DNA from: Rhabdaerophilum sp. SD176
GTDB lineage: Bacteria > Pseudomonadota > Alphaproteobacteria > Rhizobiales > Beijerinckiaceae
DNA length: 64,000 nt
Assembly: GCF_030143245.1 (NCBI RefSeq)
Contig: NZ_JARJNS010000005.1
Location: forward strand, 412,395 to 476,394
Direction of reading: 5' to 3'
The position numbers and the translations under genes are program-made. The notes under the pieces are model-generated. The model was not told the DNA's origin. It did not search any database and saw only the letters and a program-made list of their open reading frames with translations. Position 1 is the first letter of the stretch; each line of letters begins with the position of its first letter. This document shows positions 35,120-44,229 of the stretch, in pieces.

Positions 35120-35229
35120 GCAACAAAACTCCGGAGAACCCCCCATTGCAACCGCGTTCCGCCTGTGGCATTCAGGAAAGACGCGCTACCGCATGAGAAT
35201 GGCGCAAGAACGATGGGTGGAGAAACGGC

Positions 35230-36195
35230 ATGACATTTCCGATGCGCAAGACGATCCTCGCGGCCATGGCCGCAGCCGCCATGATGGCACCGGGTATCGC
35301 CCGGGCGGACTTCATCAATGTTCTGACCGGGGGCACGTCCGGCGTCTATTACCCGATGGGCGTGGGCATGTCGAAGCTGTTCGGCGAGAAGATCGCCGGC
35401 TCGCGCCCGAGCGTTCAGGCGACGAAGGCGTCGGTCGAGAACCTCAACCTGCTCCAGCAGGGCAAGGGCGAGATCGCGTTCACCCTGGGTGATTCGGTCA
35501 TCTCCGCCTGGAAGGGCGAGGCCGAGGCCGGCTTCCCGGCACCGCTGAAGAAGCTCCGTGGCATCGCCGCGATCTATCCGAACTACATCCAGATCGTTGC
35601 CTCCAAGGAATCCGGCATCAAGACGCTGGCGGACCTGAAGGGCAAGCGCCTCTCGGTCGGCGCGCCGAAATCCGGCACCGAACTGAACGCCCGCGCCATT
35701 CTGGCCGCGGCGGGCCTCGCCTACAAGGATCTCGGCAAGGTCGAATACCTGCCCTTCGCCGAATCTGTCGAGCTGATGAAGAACCGCCAGCTCGATGCGA
35801 CGCTGCAATCGGCTGGCCTCGGCGTGGCCTCGATCCGCGACCTCTCGACCTCGGTCGCAATCGTGATGGTGGAAGTCCCGCCCTCCATCGTTGACAAGGC
35901 TGGCCTGCCGTTCGTCCAGGGCGCCATTCCGCCGAATACCTATACCGGCCAGACCAGCCCGGTCAGCACGGCGGCCGTGATGAACTATCTCGTCACGCAT
36001 GAGGGTGTTTCGGAAAAGCTGGTCTACGAGATGACCAAGTCGATCTTCGAGAACCTGCCTTCGCTGGCCGCTGCCCATGCCGCCGGCCGGGCCATCCGGC
36101 TCGAGAATGCCGTGAACGGCATGGCGATCCCGCTGCATCCCGGTGCCGCCAAGTACTTCACCGAAAAGGGGATCAAGCTGCCGGCCACCAATTGA
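35230..36195 (+). CDS. TAXI-family TRAP transporter solute-binding protein
   Basis: The 321-residue protein has a Sec signal peptide cut near residue 26 (AMMAPGIARA-DF) and the TAXI family start of the mature chain, FINVLTGGTSGVYYPMGVGMS. TAXI proteins bind small organic acids or amino acids such as glutamate and feed a fused DctQM permease. It is followed at once by such a permease and a DUF1850 gene, the usual trio. ATG 35230 follows GGTGGAGAA. The ligand is not deducible. Confidence 0.92.
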   Translation: MTFPMRKTILAAMAAAAMMAPGIARADFINVLTGGTSGVYYPMGVGMSKLFGEKIAGSRPSVQATKASVENLNLLQQGKGEIAFTLGDSVISAWKGEAEAGFPAPLKKLRGIAAIYPNYIQIVASKESGIKTLADLKGKRLSVGAPKSGTELNARAILAAAGLAYKDLGKVEYLPFAESVELMKNRQLDATLQSAGLGVASIRDLSTSVAIVMVEVPPSIVDKAGLPFVQGAIPPNTYTGQTSPVSTAAVMNYLVTHEGVSEKLVYEMTKSIFENLPSLAAAHAAGRAIRLENAVNGMAIPLHPGAAKYFTEKGIKLPATN

Positions 36196-36289
36196 GGCCA
36201 TTGCCTGACTTGTATTGCATGACCGGCCGGGCCCGCTCCCGGCCGGTCATGTCGTTCCGGACAACCTCACCGGCTCGATAGGTGTGTTC

Positions 36290-38587
36290 ATGTCGACTGC
36301 TCTTCCCCAGAATCACGAGGCTGCCGATGCCCCGCCGCCGGCTCCCGCGCCGGTTGTCGATCCTGAACACGGGCTCCCGGCCGGGTTCGGCCCCGGCAGG
36401 ATCGGCCATCTCCTGTTCTGGACGGCTTTTGCTTTCTCGGTGTTCCAGCTGGCCACGGCTTTCAACCTGCCTCTTGACCGGAAGATTGGCGGGGTCCTTT
36501 CCTATATCGTGCTGCTTCGCGGCCTGATACTGGGCTGGCTGGCCTGGATCCTTGTCGGGAAGATGCGGGGGAAGGCGGCCTTGCAGGGTCTGCTGGCCTG
36601 GCTGCCGCTCGCCATTGTCATCGAATTGCTGGCGCGGTTTGATGGTTCCGTTCCCAACCAGGTGCTGCGGGCGCTGCATGTCGGCTTCCTGATGGTCGTC
36701 GCCGGAGGGCTGCTTCTCGTTCATCGGTCGGTGACGCCGGTGCAGAAGGCGGTCAGCCTCGGCATTATCCTGGTCGGTGCGGTTGTCGCGCTGTATCAAT
36801 GGTTCTTCTATGCCGATCTGCTGCTGCGCACCGGCGCCTTGAACGGGCTCGATGTCGCCTTGGGCATCATCGTGCTGGTCGCCCTCTTCGCGCTCGCCTG
36901 GCGGTTCATGGGTCCGGCGCTGCCGATCGTCTCTGGCCTGTTCCTCGCCTATGCCCTGTTTGGCAGTTACCTGCCTGCACCGCTTGACCACCGCGGCTAC
37001 AGCCTTGAACAGGTCATCGACCAGATGGCCTATGGCACGGAAGGCATCTATGCGACGCCGACCGGCGTCTCGGCCACGTTCATCTTCCTCTTCATCCTGT
37101 TCGGCGCCTTTCTCGAGCGCGCCGGCATGATCCAGCTCTTCACCGATGTCGCGATGGGCCTGTTCGGCGCCGCGCGCGGCGGCCCGGCCAAGGTTGCGGT
37201 GTTTTCCTCGGCGCTGATGGGCACCATTTCCGGCTCGGGCGTCGCCAATGTGGTCTCGACCGGCCAGTTCACCATCCCGCTGATGAAACGCTTCGGCTAC
37301 CGCGCGGCCTTTGCCGGCGGCGTCGAGGCCACGGCTTCGATGGGCGGGCAGATCATGCCACCGGTCATGGGCGCGGTGGCGTTCATCATGGCGGAAACCA
37401 TCGATGTTCCCTATGCCGAGATCGTCAAGGCCGCCATCGTCCCGGCCTTGCTCTACTATTTCGCGGCCTTCCTCGCCGTTCATCTCGAAGCCGGCAAGCG
37501 CGGCCTCGTCGGCATGGCGCGGGATGAATTGCCGAGCCCGGCAAAGGCCCTGAAGGCGAAATGGTATCTCATCCTGCCGCTGGTCGTGCTGGTCTATCTT
37601 CTCTTTGCCGGCTTCACGCCGCTCTTCTCCGGCTCGATCGGCCTGGCCCTGACCGTGCTGCTGATCCTCGGCGCTTCCGCAACGCTCGGCATCACGCAGC
37701 CGACGGTGCGGATCCTGTTCTGGGTCGGCCTCGGCCTGCTCTGCGCCACCTTCTTCTGGTACGGCATCATGGTGATCGTCGGCCTCGTGGTTGGGTTGAT
37801 CCTGTGGAACCTGGTCAGCCATGGTGGCCGCGAGGCGCTGGCGATCTGCCGTGATTCCCTTGCCGACGGTGCCCGCCAGGCCATTCCGGTCGGCGTCGCC
37901 TGTGCGGTTGTCGGCATCGTGATCGGCACGATGACGCTGACCGGCGTGGGCACCATCCTCGGTACGGCGGTGGTTTCCGTCGGCCAGAAGAGCCTCTTCG
38001 CCGCGCTGGTCCTGACCATGATCGTCAGCCTCATTCTCGGCATGGGCATTCCCACCATCCCGAACTACATCATCACCTCGTCGATCGCTGCGCCGATCCT
38101 GCTCGAACTCGGTGTCCCGCTGATCGTCAGCCATATGTTCGTGTTCTATTTCGGCATCATGGCCGATCTCACCCCGCCCGTGGCGCTTGCCGCCTTCGCC
38201 GCGGCGCCGATCGCCCGGGAAAGCGGGATGCGGATCGGGGTCGAGGCGGTCAAGATCGCCATTGCCGGGTTCGTCATCCCCTATATGGCAGTCTATGATC
38301 CAGCCCTGATGCTCCAGCCGGTCAAGGGGCTGGCCGGTTCAGCCTATCTCTTTGCGGTTGCATGGATTGTCTTCAAGGCCACATTGGCCATCATGCTCTG
38401 GGGGGCGGCCTTTACCGGCTATCTCCAGCGCGAAATGGCGGCCTGGGAACGCGTCCTCGCCGTGATCGCGGCCGCTTTGCTGGTGGTTGCGCTGCCGATT
38501 ACCGATGAACTCGGCGTCGGGCTGGCTGCCCTCGTCATTGGCCATCATCTCTGGCGGGCGCGGCAAGATCGTGCCCGTCTGGCCTGA
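36290..38587 (+). CDS. TAXI-type TRAP transporter fused 4TM/12TM permease
   Basis: The 765-residue protein joins a DctQ-like four-helix part (about 45-190) to a DctM-like twelve-helix part with SGSGVANVVSTGQFTIPLMK and EATASMGGQIMPPVMGAVAF. The latter stretch is typical of TAXI-linked permeases. It uses the sodium gradient to import the ligand bound by the upstream TAXI protein. The ATG at 36290 is chosen because upstream codons are not family-like. It is followed after five bases by the DUF1850 gene. Confidence 0.92.
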   Translation: MSTALPQNHEAADAPPPAPAPVVDPEHGLPAGFGPGRIGHLLFWTAFAFSVFQLATAFNLPLDRKIGGVLSYIVLLRGLILGWLAWILVGKMRGKAALQGLLAWLPLAIVIELLARFDGSVPNQVLRALHVGFLMVVAGGLLLVHRSVTPVQKAVSLGIILVGAVVALYQWFFYADLLLRTGALNGLDVALGIIVLVALFALAWRFMGPALPIVSGLFLAYALFGSYLPAPLDHRGYSLEQVIDQMAYGTEGIYATPTGVSATFIFLFILFGAFLERAGMIQLFTDVAMGLFGAARGGPAKVAVFSSALMGTISGSGVANVVSTGQFTIPLMKRFGYRAAFAGGVEATASMGGQIMPPVMGAVAFIMAETIDVPYAEIVKAAIVPALLYYFAAFLAVHLEAGKRGLVGMARDELPSPAKALKAKWYLILPLVVLVYLLFAGFTPLFSGSIGLALTVLLILGASATLGITQPTVRILFWVGLGLLCATFFWYGIMVIVGLVVGLILWNLVSHGGREALAICRDSLADGARQAIPVGVACAVVGIVIGTMTLTGVGTILGTAVVSVGQKSLFAALVLTMIVSLILGMGIPTIPNYIITSSIAAPILLELGVPLIVSHMFVFYFGIMADLTPPVALAAFAAAPIARESGMRIGVEAVKIAIAGFVIPYMAVYDPALMLQPVKGLAGSAYLFAVAWIVFKATLAIMLWGAAFTGYLQREMAAWERVLAVIAAALLVVALPITDELGVGLAALVIGHHLWRARQDRARLA

Positions 38588-38592
38588 CGCGA

Positions 38593-38964
38593 ATGGGGGC
38601 CTGCCTGCTCGTTGCGGGGAAGGCCCTCGCCCTTGCGGCGCCGCTCTTCACCCTGGGTTGGACCCATTCGGTCGAGAAGGTCGAATGGGAGGAAACCTGG
38701 CGTATTGCCGGCGCAACCCTTGTGCTCGAACAGGCCCGCGTGAAGGGCTCGGGCGCCGGCATGGAGCCGCCACCGGAGGCGCGGTTGCTGGACGGCTGGT
38801 ATGTCTGGCAGCCGGGGCGGAGCGAAAGCCGCGTTGCACTGGCCGCCTCTGGCGCGACCGGATCGGGCTGGCGGCTCTGCTCGGCCGGCCAATGCCGGAT
38901 TCTCGGCGAGAACGCGGCAGGGCCCGTTCATCTTGAACCTTGCCCGGGGCTCACCCGCCCCTGA
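38593..38964 (+). CDS. DUF1850 protein accompanying the TAXI transporter
   Basis: The 123-residue protein matches DUF1850: FTLGWTHSVEKVEWEETWRI, KGSGAGMEPPPEA and the tryptophan-rich DGWYVWQPG. It has an N-terminal hydrophobic segment that may be a signal. The family is often encoded next to TAXI-TRAP systems but has no known function. The gene ends convergently inside the last 14 bases of a hydantoinase-type gene. Confidence 0.85.
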   Translation: MGACLLVAGKALALAAPLFTLGWTHSVEKVEWEETWRIAGATLVLEQARVKGSGAGMEPPPEARLLDGWYVWQPGRSESRVALAASGATGSGWRLCSAGQCRILGENAAGPVHLEPCPGLTRP

Positions 38965-40324
38965 GGCGCCTTGCCCTGACCGGTCGTCCGATACCCGGTG
39001 GTGCGACGATCCGCCCTTCCTTTGCCACGAGCTGCCCGCGCAGGAAGGTCATGACCGGCAGGCCGCGTGTCCGGAACCCCTCGAACGGCGTCACATTCCC
39101 GAGCGAGTGCAGGTCCTCGCCGCGGATCACGCTGTCCCGGTTCATGTCGATCACGACAAGATCGGCATCGGCTCCCGGCAGGAGCGCCCCCTTCTGCGGG
39201 TCCAATCCGAAGGCGCGCGCCGGCGCCTCACAAGCCATCCGCACATAGTCGGGCAGGGTGATCCGGCCGTCATTCACCGCTGTCAGCATCAGCCGCATCG
39301 AGGTCTCGACCCCTGGAAAGCCCGGCGCCACCTCCCAGATCGAGGCTCGCCTCTTCTCCGCCGGGGCATGGGGTGCATGGTCGGTCGAGATCATGTCGAT
39401 TACCCCGCTCGCCAGCGCATCCCAGAGCGGGCCGGCATGCCCGGCCTCGCGCACCGGCGGCTTGACCCTCAGCGCGAGATCGCCGGTACGCGGGGCATCG
39501 TCCATGCTGAGATAGAGGTAATGCGGGCAGGTCTCGGCGGTGATGTCCACGCCTCGCTTCTTGGCCGCAGCGATCAGCGGCAGGGAATGCCGGCAATTTT
39601 CATGCGCGATATGAATCGGGCAACCGGTCCATTCAGAAAACAGCGCGATCCGTGATACGGCCTCCACCGTCGCGATATCGGCATGCTGCTCGAGATGGGC
39701 GGCGAGGTCTTGGCGCCCCGCCGCTTTCAGCTTGGCGCCACGCCAGGCGAGAATCGGTGTGTTTTCCGCATGAACGGTGCAACGGACGCCGCGTTCGGCG
39801 AGGATGGCCAGCGCATCGAGGACAGCGCCGTCATTCGGGCAGGGCACGAGCGGGTTGTCGCTGCCGAGATAGAGCTTGAATGCCACTGCGCCGGTCTCGA
39901 CCATCGGTGCGAGCTGATCGAGATTGCCCTCGCCGATATAGCCATAGACGCCGAAATCGACGCAGGCCTGCGCCGAAGCGAGGGCCAGCTTGGCGCGGAC
40001 GGCGCCGGCATCGGCCGTCGGCGGATTGGTGTTCGGCATGTCGAACACGGTGGTCACCCCGCCGATGGCAGCGGCCTGCGTGGCACTGGTCCAGGTCTCC
40101 TTGTAGGAAAAGCCTGGCTCGCGGAAATGGACATGAACGTCGATTGCGCCGGGAATGACATGGCGTCCCGCGACATCGATCACCTCCCGGGCCGGCGGCA
40201 TCGCTGCGTCATTGCCGATGGCGACGATCCGCCCGTCCTTGACCGCGACGGCGCCGGGCCTCATGCCCTCCGGCGTTACGAGGGTGCCCCCGGCGAGGAT
40301 CAGGTCGACGAGGCCGCACGTCAC
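38951..40324 (-). CDS. Dihydroorotase/hydantoinase-type amidohydrolase 2
   Basis: A 457-residue cyclic-amidohydrolase with metal ligands HVHFREPG, a lysine for carboxylation in VAFKLYLG, HAEN, the IHIAHE histidine and the final aspartate in STDHAPHAPAEK. It would open or close a cyclic amide or ureide ring in the cytosol. It starts with GTG 40324 in a GTGA overlap with the preceding amidohydrolase gene. It is the last gene of the ten-gene operon and is clearly related to the other dihydroorotase-type enzyme in it, yet has a distinct tail. Confidence 0.85.
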   Translation of the reverse strand: MTCGLVDLILAGGTLVTPEGMRPGAVAVKDGRIVAIGNDAAMPPAREVIDVAGRHVIPGAIDVHVHFREPGFSYKETWTSATQAAAIGGVTTVFDMPNTNPPTADAGAVRAKLALASAQACVDFGVYGYIGEGNLDQLAPMVETGAVAFKLYLGSDNPLVPCPNDGAVLDALAILAERGVRCTVHAENTPILAWRGAKLKAAGRQDLAAHLEQHADIATVEAVSRIALFSEWTGCPIHIAHENCRHSLPLIAAAKKRGVDITAETCPHYLYLSMDDAPRTGDLALRVKPPVREAGHAGPLWDALASGVIDMISTDHAPHAPAEKRRASIWEVAPGFPGVETSMRLMLTAVNDGRITLPDYVRMACEAPARAFGLDPQKGALLPGADADLVVIDMNRDSVIRGEDLHSLGNVTPFEGFRTRGLPVMTFLRGQLVAKEGRIVAPPGIGRPVRARRLRGG

Positions 40325-41772
40325 GGAATGGCCCTCGCAATGGCTTCGGCCACGGCGAAGAGATCGGCATTGCGCCGCTTCATGCTGGCGATCCTGTCAC
40401 GGATCTCGGCCAGCGCGCCGGCAGCATCGAAGCTTGTGATCCGTCCGTCCTCGACCAGAATCCGGCCATCGACCAGAACATGCGAGACCGCCGCGCCGGT
40501 TTCGGCAAAGACCAACTGCGCAACCGGGTCGTTCACCGGCACCCACCACGGATGGTCAAGCCGGTACAGCGCGAGATCGGCCCGGAATCCCGGTTCCAGC
40601 CGGCCGATCCGGCCTTCGAGCCGAAGCGCCCGCGCACCGCCCTCCGTGGCCATGCGCAATGCGTCCCGCGCACTGACCCAGCGCGTCCGGTCGGGCAGGT
40701 CGGCCCGATGCAACAGGGCGGCGGCACGCATCGCCTCCTGCAGGATCAGGTTGTCATTGGCACCGGAGCCATCCGTGCCGAGCGCAACCGGTACGCCGGC
40801 GCCCAGCAGGTCCGGTGTCCTCATGCGCCCGGCGCCGATCCGGGCATTGCTCTCCGGATTATGAACAGCCACCACGCCGTGCCCGGCCATCCGTGCGATA
40901 TCGGAATCGTCCAGCCAGATGCAATGCGCACAGGACCAGCGCCCGGACAGAACCCCGAGCCGGTCGAGATGCTCGACCGTGGTGGTGCCGTAGCGCCGCG
41001 CGGCGATCTCGGCCTGTGCCCGCGTTTCGAGCAGATGGGTATGGATACCGAGATCGTGCTGATCCGCGAGCTCGGCGCAAAAGACCAGCGCCTCGTCGCT
41101 GCACCGGTCCGGGTTGGAGGGCGCCGGAAAGACGCCGATCCGGCCCGCATGGCCATGCCAGCGCCGCACGATCTCCGGCATCTCCTCGCGCAAGGCCTCG
41201 AGGGGATGCGGCTGGAGGATGTCGACCGAAGCGGCGGCTGCCGCGAGTTCCGGTGGAAGCCCGGCCCCTGCGGGCACGATGTCGCTGAAGGCGCCGTCGA
41301 AAAACCGCATGCCGAGTGTCGCCCGCATGCCTGTTTCTGCCCAGGCGGCGAGCACGGTATCCATTTCCGCCACCGTGAAACGCTGGCCGGGAAAATGGTC
41401 GATCGCGGCGGTCGTGCCACTCTGCAGCATCTGCGCGGCGCAGAGCAAAACGGCGAGACGGATCTCCTCCGGTGTCCGGCGCGAGGTATGGGCCTGCGTC
41501 AGCCACATGAAGGCCGGGTGACTGAGCCGGTCGCCGAACCCGGCCATCGTTCCCGATTGTGAATGCATATGCGCATTCACCAGCCCAGGAACCGCGAGCA
41601 TGCCCCGGGCCTCGATCACGCGGTCCGCTGCCGCGCTTGCCTCTGCGGCTACCGTGCCAACAGCCTCGATCACCCCGCATCGGATCAGGATGTCGCCACT
41701 TTCGAGAATCCGGTCCCCGGCATCGAGCGTCAGGATCATCGCCTGCCGGATCAGCACGGTCCCGCCCGTCAT
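40321..41772 (-). CDS. Trz/Atz/SAH-deaminase-type amidohydrolase B
   Basis: A 483-residue metal-dependent amidohydrolase with the ligands HMHSQ near 68, HTHLLETRAQ near 243, HCIW and GTDGSGANDN near 320. The pattern fits deaminases or hydrolases acting on aminated rings (guanine, triazine, SAH-like), acting in the cytosol. It starts in a TGATG overlap with the cyclodeaminase-family gene and ends overlapping the second hydantoinase-type gene, so it is part of one tightly packed operon. Substrate is unknown. Confidence 0.82.
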   Translation of the reverse strand: MTGGTVLIRQAMILTLDAGDRILESGDILIRCGVIEAVGTVAAEASAAADRVIEARGMLAVPGLVNAHMHSQSGTMAGFGDRLSHPAFMWLTQAHTSRRTPEEIRLAVLLCAAQMLQSGTTAAIDHFPGQRFTVAEMDTVLAAWAETGMRATLGMRFFDGAFSDIVPAGAGLPPELAAAAASVDILQPHPLEALREEMPEIVRRWHGHAGRIGVFPAPSNPDRCSDEALVFCAELADQHDLGIHTHLLETRAQAEIAARRYGTTTVEHLDRLGVLSGRWSCAHCIWLDDSDIARMAGHGVVAVHNPESNARIGAGRMRTPDLLGAGVPVALGTDGSGANDNLILQEAMRAAALLHRADLPDRTRWVSARDALRMATEGGARALRLEGRIGRLEPGFRADLALYRLDHPWWVPVNDPVAQLVFAETGAAVSHVLVDGRILVEDGRITSFDAAGALAEIRDRIASMKRRNADLFAVAEAIARAIP

Positions 41773-42776
41773 GAGAAAAGGACCTTCCCGGTCGAAAGAT
41801 CGAGCTGCAGGCCACGCCCTTCCACCTCGGCGCGGTCAACGAGATGTTCGGCCAGCACGACATCCTGAATGGCCAGACCCATCGACTTGAACACGCGGAC
41901 ATCGCTGCCCGGAGACAGGGCCAGCCCGCCTGCCGGAACGGCGCCGATCTCGGCGCGGATTCGCGCCGGAACCAGAGCGCCGCTTGCCAGCGCCAGCCGG
42001 ATATCGCCGGCCTTTTCCGTCGCGCCCTGCCGGGCATCGACATAGAGATCCGCGCGCCGCATCAGGGCATCATCGGCTTCGCGGGCATCCGGCCGGTTGG
42101 CGCCACCGAGAATGATGCAGGCACCGGGCCTCACCGAACCGCCGGGAAAAACCGGTCGGTCGGAGGTCGTGACCGTGGCAATGATATCCGCACCCGCGAC
42201 AGCCGCTTCCGGCGAGGCCGCGCAGACAATCCGGGTATCGGTAAGCTCCGGCCAGAGCGCCGCCTGCGCGGCAAGGGCCTGCACGCGTCCGGGCGTGCGC
42301 CCGGCCAGCCGGATCTCGCGGATCGAGGGGCGAACGGCCTTGAGATAACGCAGGGTCAGCGGTGCACTCTTGCCGGCGCCGAACAGGGCGAGGATGCCGG
42401 CATTCGCCGCCGCGAGCCTGTCTGCCCCCACCGCGAAGCCTGCCGCCGTGCGATGATCGTTGAAAGCCCGCGCCGCCAGCAGCGCGCGCGGTTCCGCCCG
42501 CGACCAGTCCCACAGGGTCAGCAGGCTGCCCCAGAGGCGCGGGGCCTCCGGCCCGTCCGGATAGGCGTGGACATTGCTTTTGATGGACAGCGCCTCGGCG
42601 CCGCGCGCCCCGCCGAGCAGGAGGCAGCCGGCTTTCGGGCTGGCATGGCGAAGATCGCCACGGACCGATGCGGCAGTCTCGCCCGCTGCGTAAAGCCGGA
42701 AGGCCCGCGCGGCGGCATCAAGCGCATCAGGCTGGGTGATCAGCGCTTCGATATCGGCCTCGCCCAGGAACAGCAT
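41769..42776 (-). CDS. Ornithine cyclodeaminase/mu-crystallin family protein
   Basis: A 335-residue NAD(P)-binding protein with the Rossmann motif LALFGAGKSAPLTLRYLKAV near 125 and the family segments SIKSNVHAYPD and VTTSDRPVFPGG. Members cyclise ornithine or reduce cyclic imines; here, between two amidohydrolases, it may reduce an imine or release ammonia from a ring-derived amino acid. ATG 42776 starts the family-like part, leaving a four-base gap from the preceding gene; the longer frame overlaps that gene. Confidence 0.78.
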   Translation of the reverse strand: MLFLGEADIEALITQPDALDAAARAFRLYAAGETAASVRGDLRHASPKAGCLLLGGARGAEALSIKSNVHAYPDGPEAPRLWGSLLTLWDWSRAEPRALLAARAFNDHRTAAGFAVGADRLAAANAGILALFGAGKSAPLTLRYLKAVRPSIREIRLAGRTPGRVQALAAQAALWPELTDTRIVCAASPEAAVAGADIIATVTTSDRPVFPGGSVRPGACIILGGANRPDAREADDALMRRADLYVDARQGATEKAGDIRLALASGALVPARIRAEIGAVPAGGLALSPGSDVRVFKSMGLAIQDVVLAEHLVDRAEVEGRGLQLDLSTGKVLFS

Positions 42777-42780
42777 CGGT

Positions 42781-44220
42781 TCAGCAGCATCCGAGACGCT
42801 GCAGGTAATGGTTCCGCACTGCGGTTTCGAAAGCCGGCAAGGCGGCCGCGAAGCCCTGGCGACTGGCGAGGCCGGCGCGATAGGCCGCACGGAGCTCATG
42901 GTGTGCGGCATCGAGATCGACCCCGACCACCCGGCCCCGGCTGACGATGGTGCGGCCGGCCACGATCACCTCGCGGATATGGCTGCGATTGGCCCGCGCG
43001 AACATCAGGTCGAGCGGATCGACCGGCATCAGCGCATCGTCGTCGAGCGCGGCCCGGTCGACCAGCACCAGATCGGCGGCGGCGCCCTCGCTCAGCACCC
43101 CGCCTTCCGGCACGCCGATGGCCATGCGGCCATTCTCGAGCGCCATCCGCAGGATATCCGACGGCACAAGCTCGGTGTCGAACCCCCAGCCGGCATGGAG
43201 CGACCAGAGCAGCCGCATCTCGCGCAGGGCGTCGTCATCCTCGTCGAAGGCCTGCCCGTCAATGCCAAGCGCCACGCGGCAGCCACGCCGCAACATGTCG
43301 GCAACCGGAGCGATGCCCGAGCGCAAGGCGAGGTTCGACGAGGCATTGGTGGTGATGATGCAGCCCGCCTCGGCGATCATCTCCAGTTCGTCCGGCCGGG
43401 CCCAGACACAATGCGCCAGCGTCAGCCGGGGCGAAAGGAGCCCGATGTCCTTCCATCGCCGGACAAGACCGCCGGGATAGTTCCGGTCCGCCCATTCCCG
43501 CTGGTACTTCGTCTCGAAAAGATGGGTCGTCACGCGCCGGCCGGTCCGGGCGGAGGCTTCGGCTACGGCTTCCCACATCGCCTCGGAACACCATTGCGGC
43601 CCGTTCGGCGCATATTGCACATCGACCATCGGCCCGCCGACGGCTTCGGCCACCGCATCGACCTGGGCAAGCTGTTCGCGGATCGGCGACACGGGCCCGA
43701 GAAAGCGCTGGCTGATCGCCTCCCGTTCATCAGGGGAAAGCGCGGCCAGCACGCCGGCAGGGTCACCATAGACGAGCGGGTTCTGGTCGCGCAGACCGAT
43801 CCCGTAGGCAATCCGCACACCGACATCCCGCGCCGCGCGGGCAATCTCGCGCGCTTCCGTCGGCAGGTCGGTCAGCCCCATGGCCCGCGTGGCATGGACC
43901 ATGACGCTGCCCTGCCCGCCCAGAGCCGCGCGGGCGAGCGGGGCCAGTGCAGCGAGATAGGGATCGACCGGAACCAACAGCGCCAGCCGGTGCAGCCAGA
44001 TTTCCAGCGGTCTGCCGAACCCGCCGATCGAGCTGGTCCGGATCGGCCGGGCATGGTCATGCGCATTGGCGAGGGCCGGGAGGACAACGACATCCTCCGC
44101 GCCTTCCGGCATGGCCTCGATGGTCCGGATCCGGCCGTCCCCGAGCACCAGACGCCGGTCGGTAAAGCCGCCTCGCGCATCGATCCCGTGGCGAGCGGTT
44201 ATTTCGCGCAAGGCGGGCAT
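42781..44220 (-). CDS. Trz/Atz-type amidohydrolase A
   Basis: A 479-residue amidohydrolase with ligands HDHARP near 54-56, THLFETKYQ near 225, HCVWARPDE and a GIDGQAFDEDDD loop near 323 in place of the usual GTDG. It differs substantially from amidohydrolase B and is not a duplicate of it. The active site suggests deamination or ring hydrolysis of a nitrogen heterocycle in the cytosol. It lies 9 bases after the substrate-binding protein gene. Specific substrate is unknown. Confidence 0.8.
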   Translation of the reverse strand: MPALREITARHGIDARGGFTDRRLVLGDGRIRTIEAMPEGAEDVVVLPALANAHDHARPIRTSSIGGFGRPLEIWLHRLALLVPVDPYLAALAPLARAALGGQGSVMVHATRAMGLTDLPTEAREIARAARDVGVRIAYGIGLRDQNPLVYGDPAGVLAALSPDEREAISQRFLGPVSPIREQLAQVDAVAEAVGGPMVDVQYAPNGPQWCSEAMWEAVAEASARTGRRVTTHLFETKYQREWADRNYPGGLVRRWKDIGLLSPRLTLAHCVWARPDELEMIAEAGCIITTNASSNLALRSGIAPVADMLRRGCRVALGIDGQAFDEDDDALREMRLLWSLHAGWGFDTELVPSDILRMALENGRMAIGVPEGGVLSEGAAADLVLVDRAALDDDALMPVDPLDLMFARANRSHIREVIVAGRTIVSRGRVVGVDLDAAHHELRAAYRAGLASRQGFAAALPAFETAVRNHYLQRLGCC

Positions 44221-44229
44221 CGCCGGCCC

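Noticed and set aside
36173..38134. 653-codon open frame on the minus strand
   Set aside because: It lies opposite the TRAP permease gene; its charged, low-complexity translation is typical of antisense of a membrane-protein gene.
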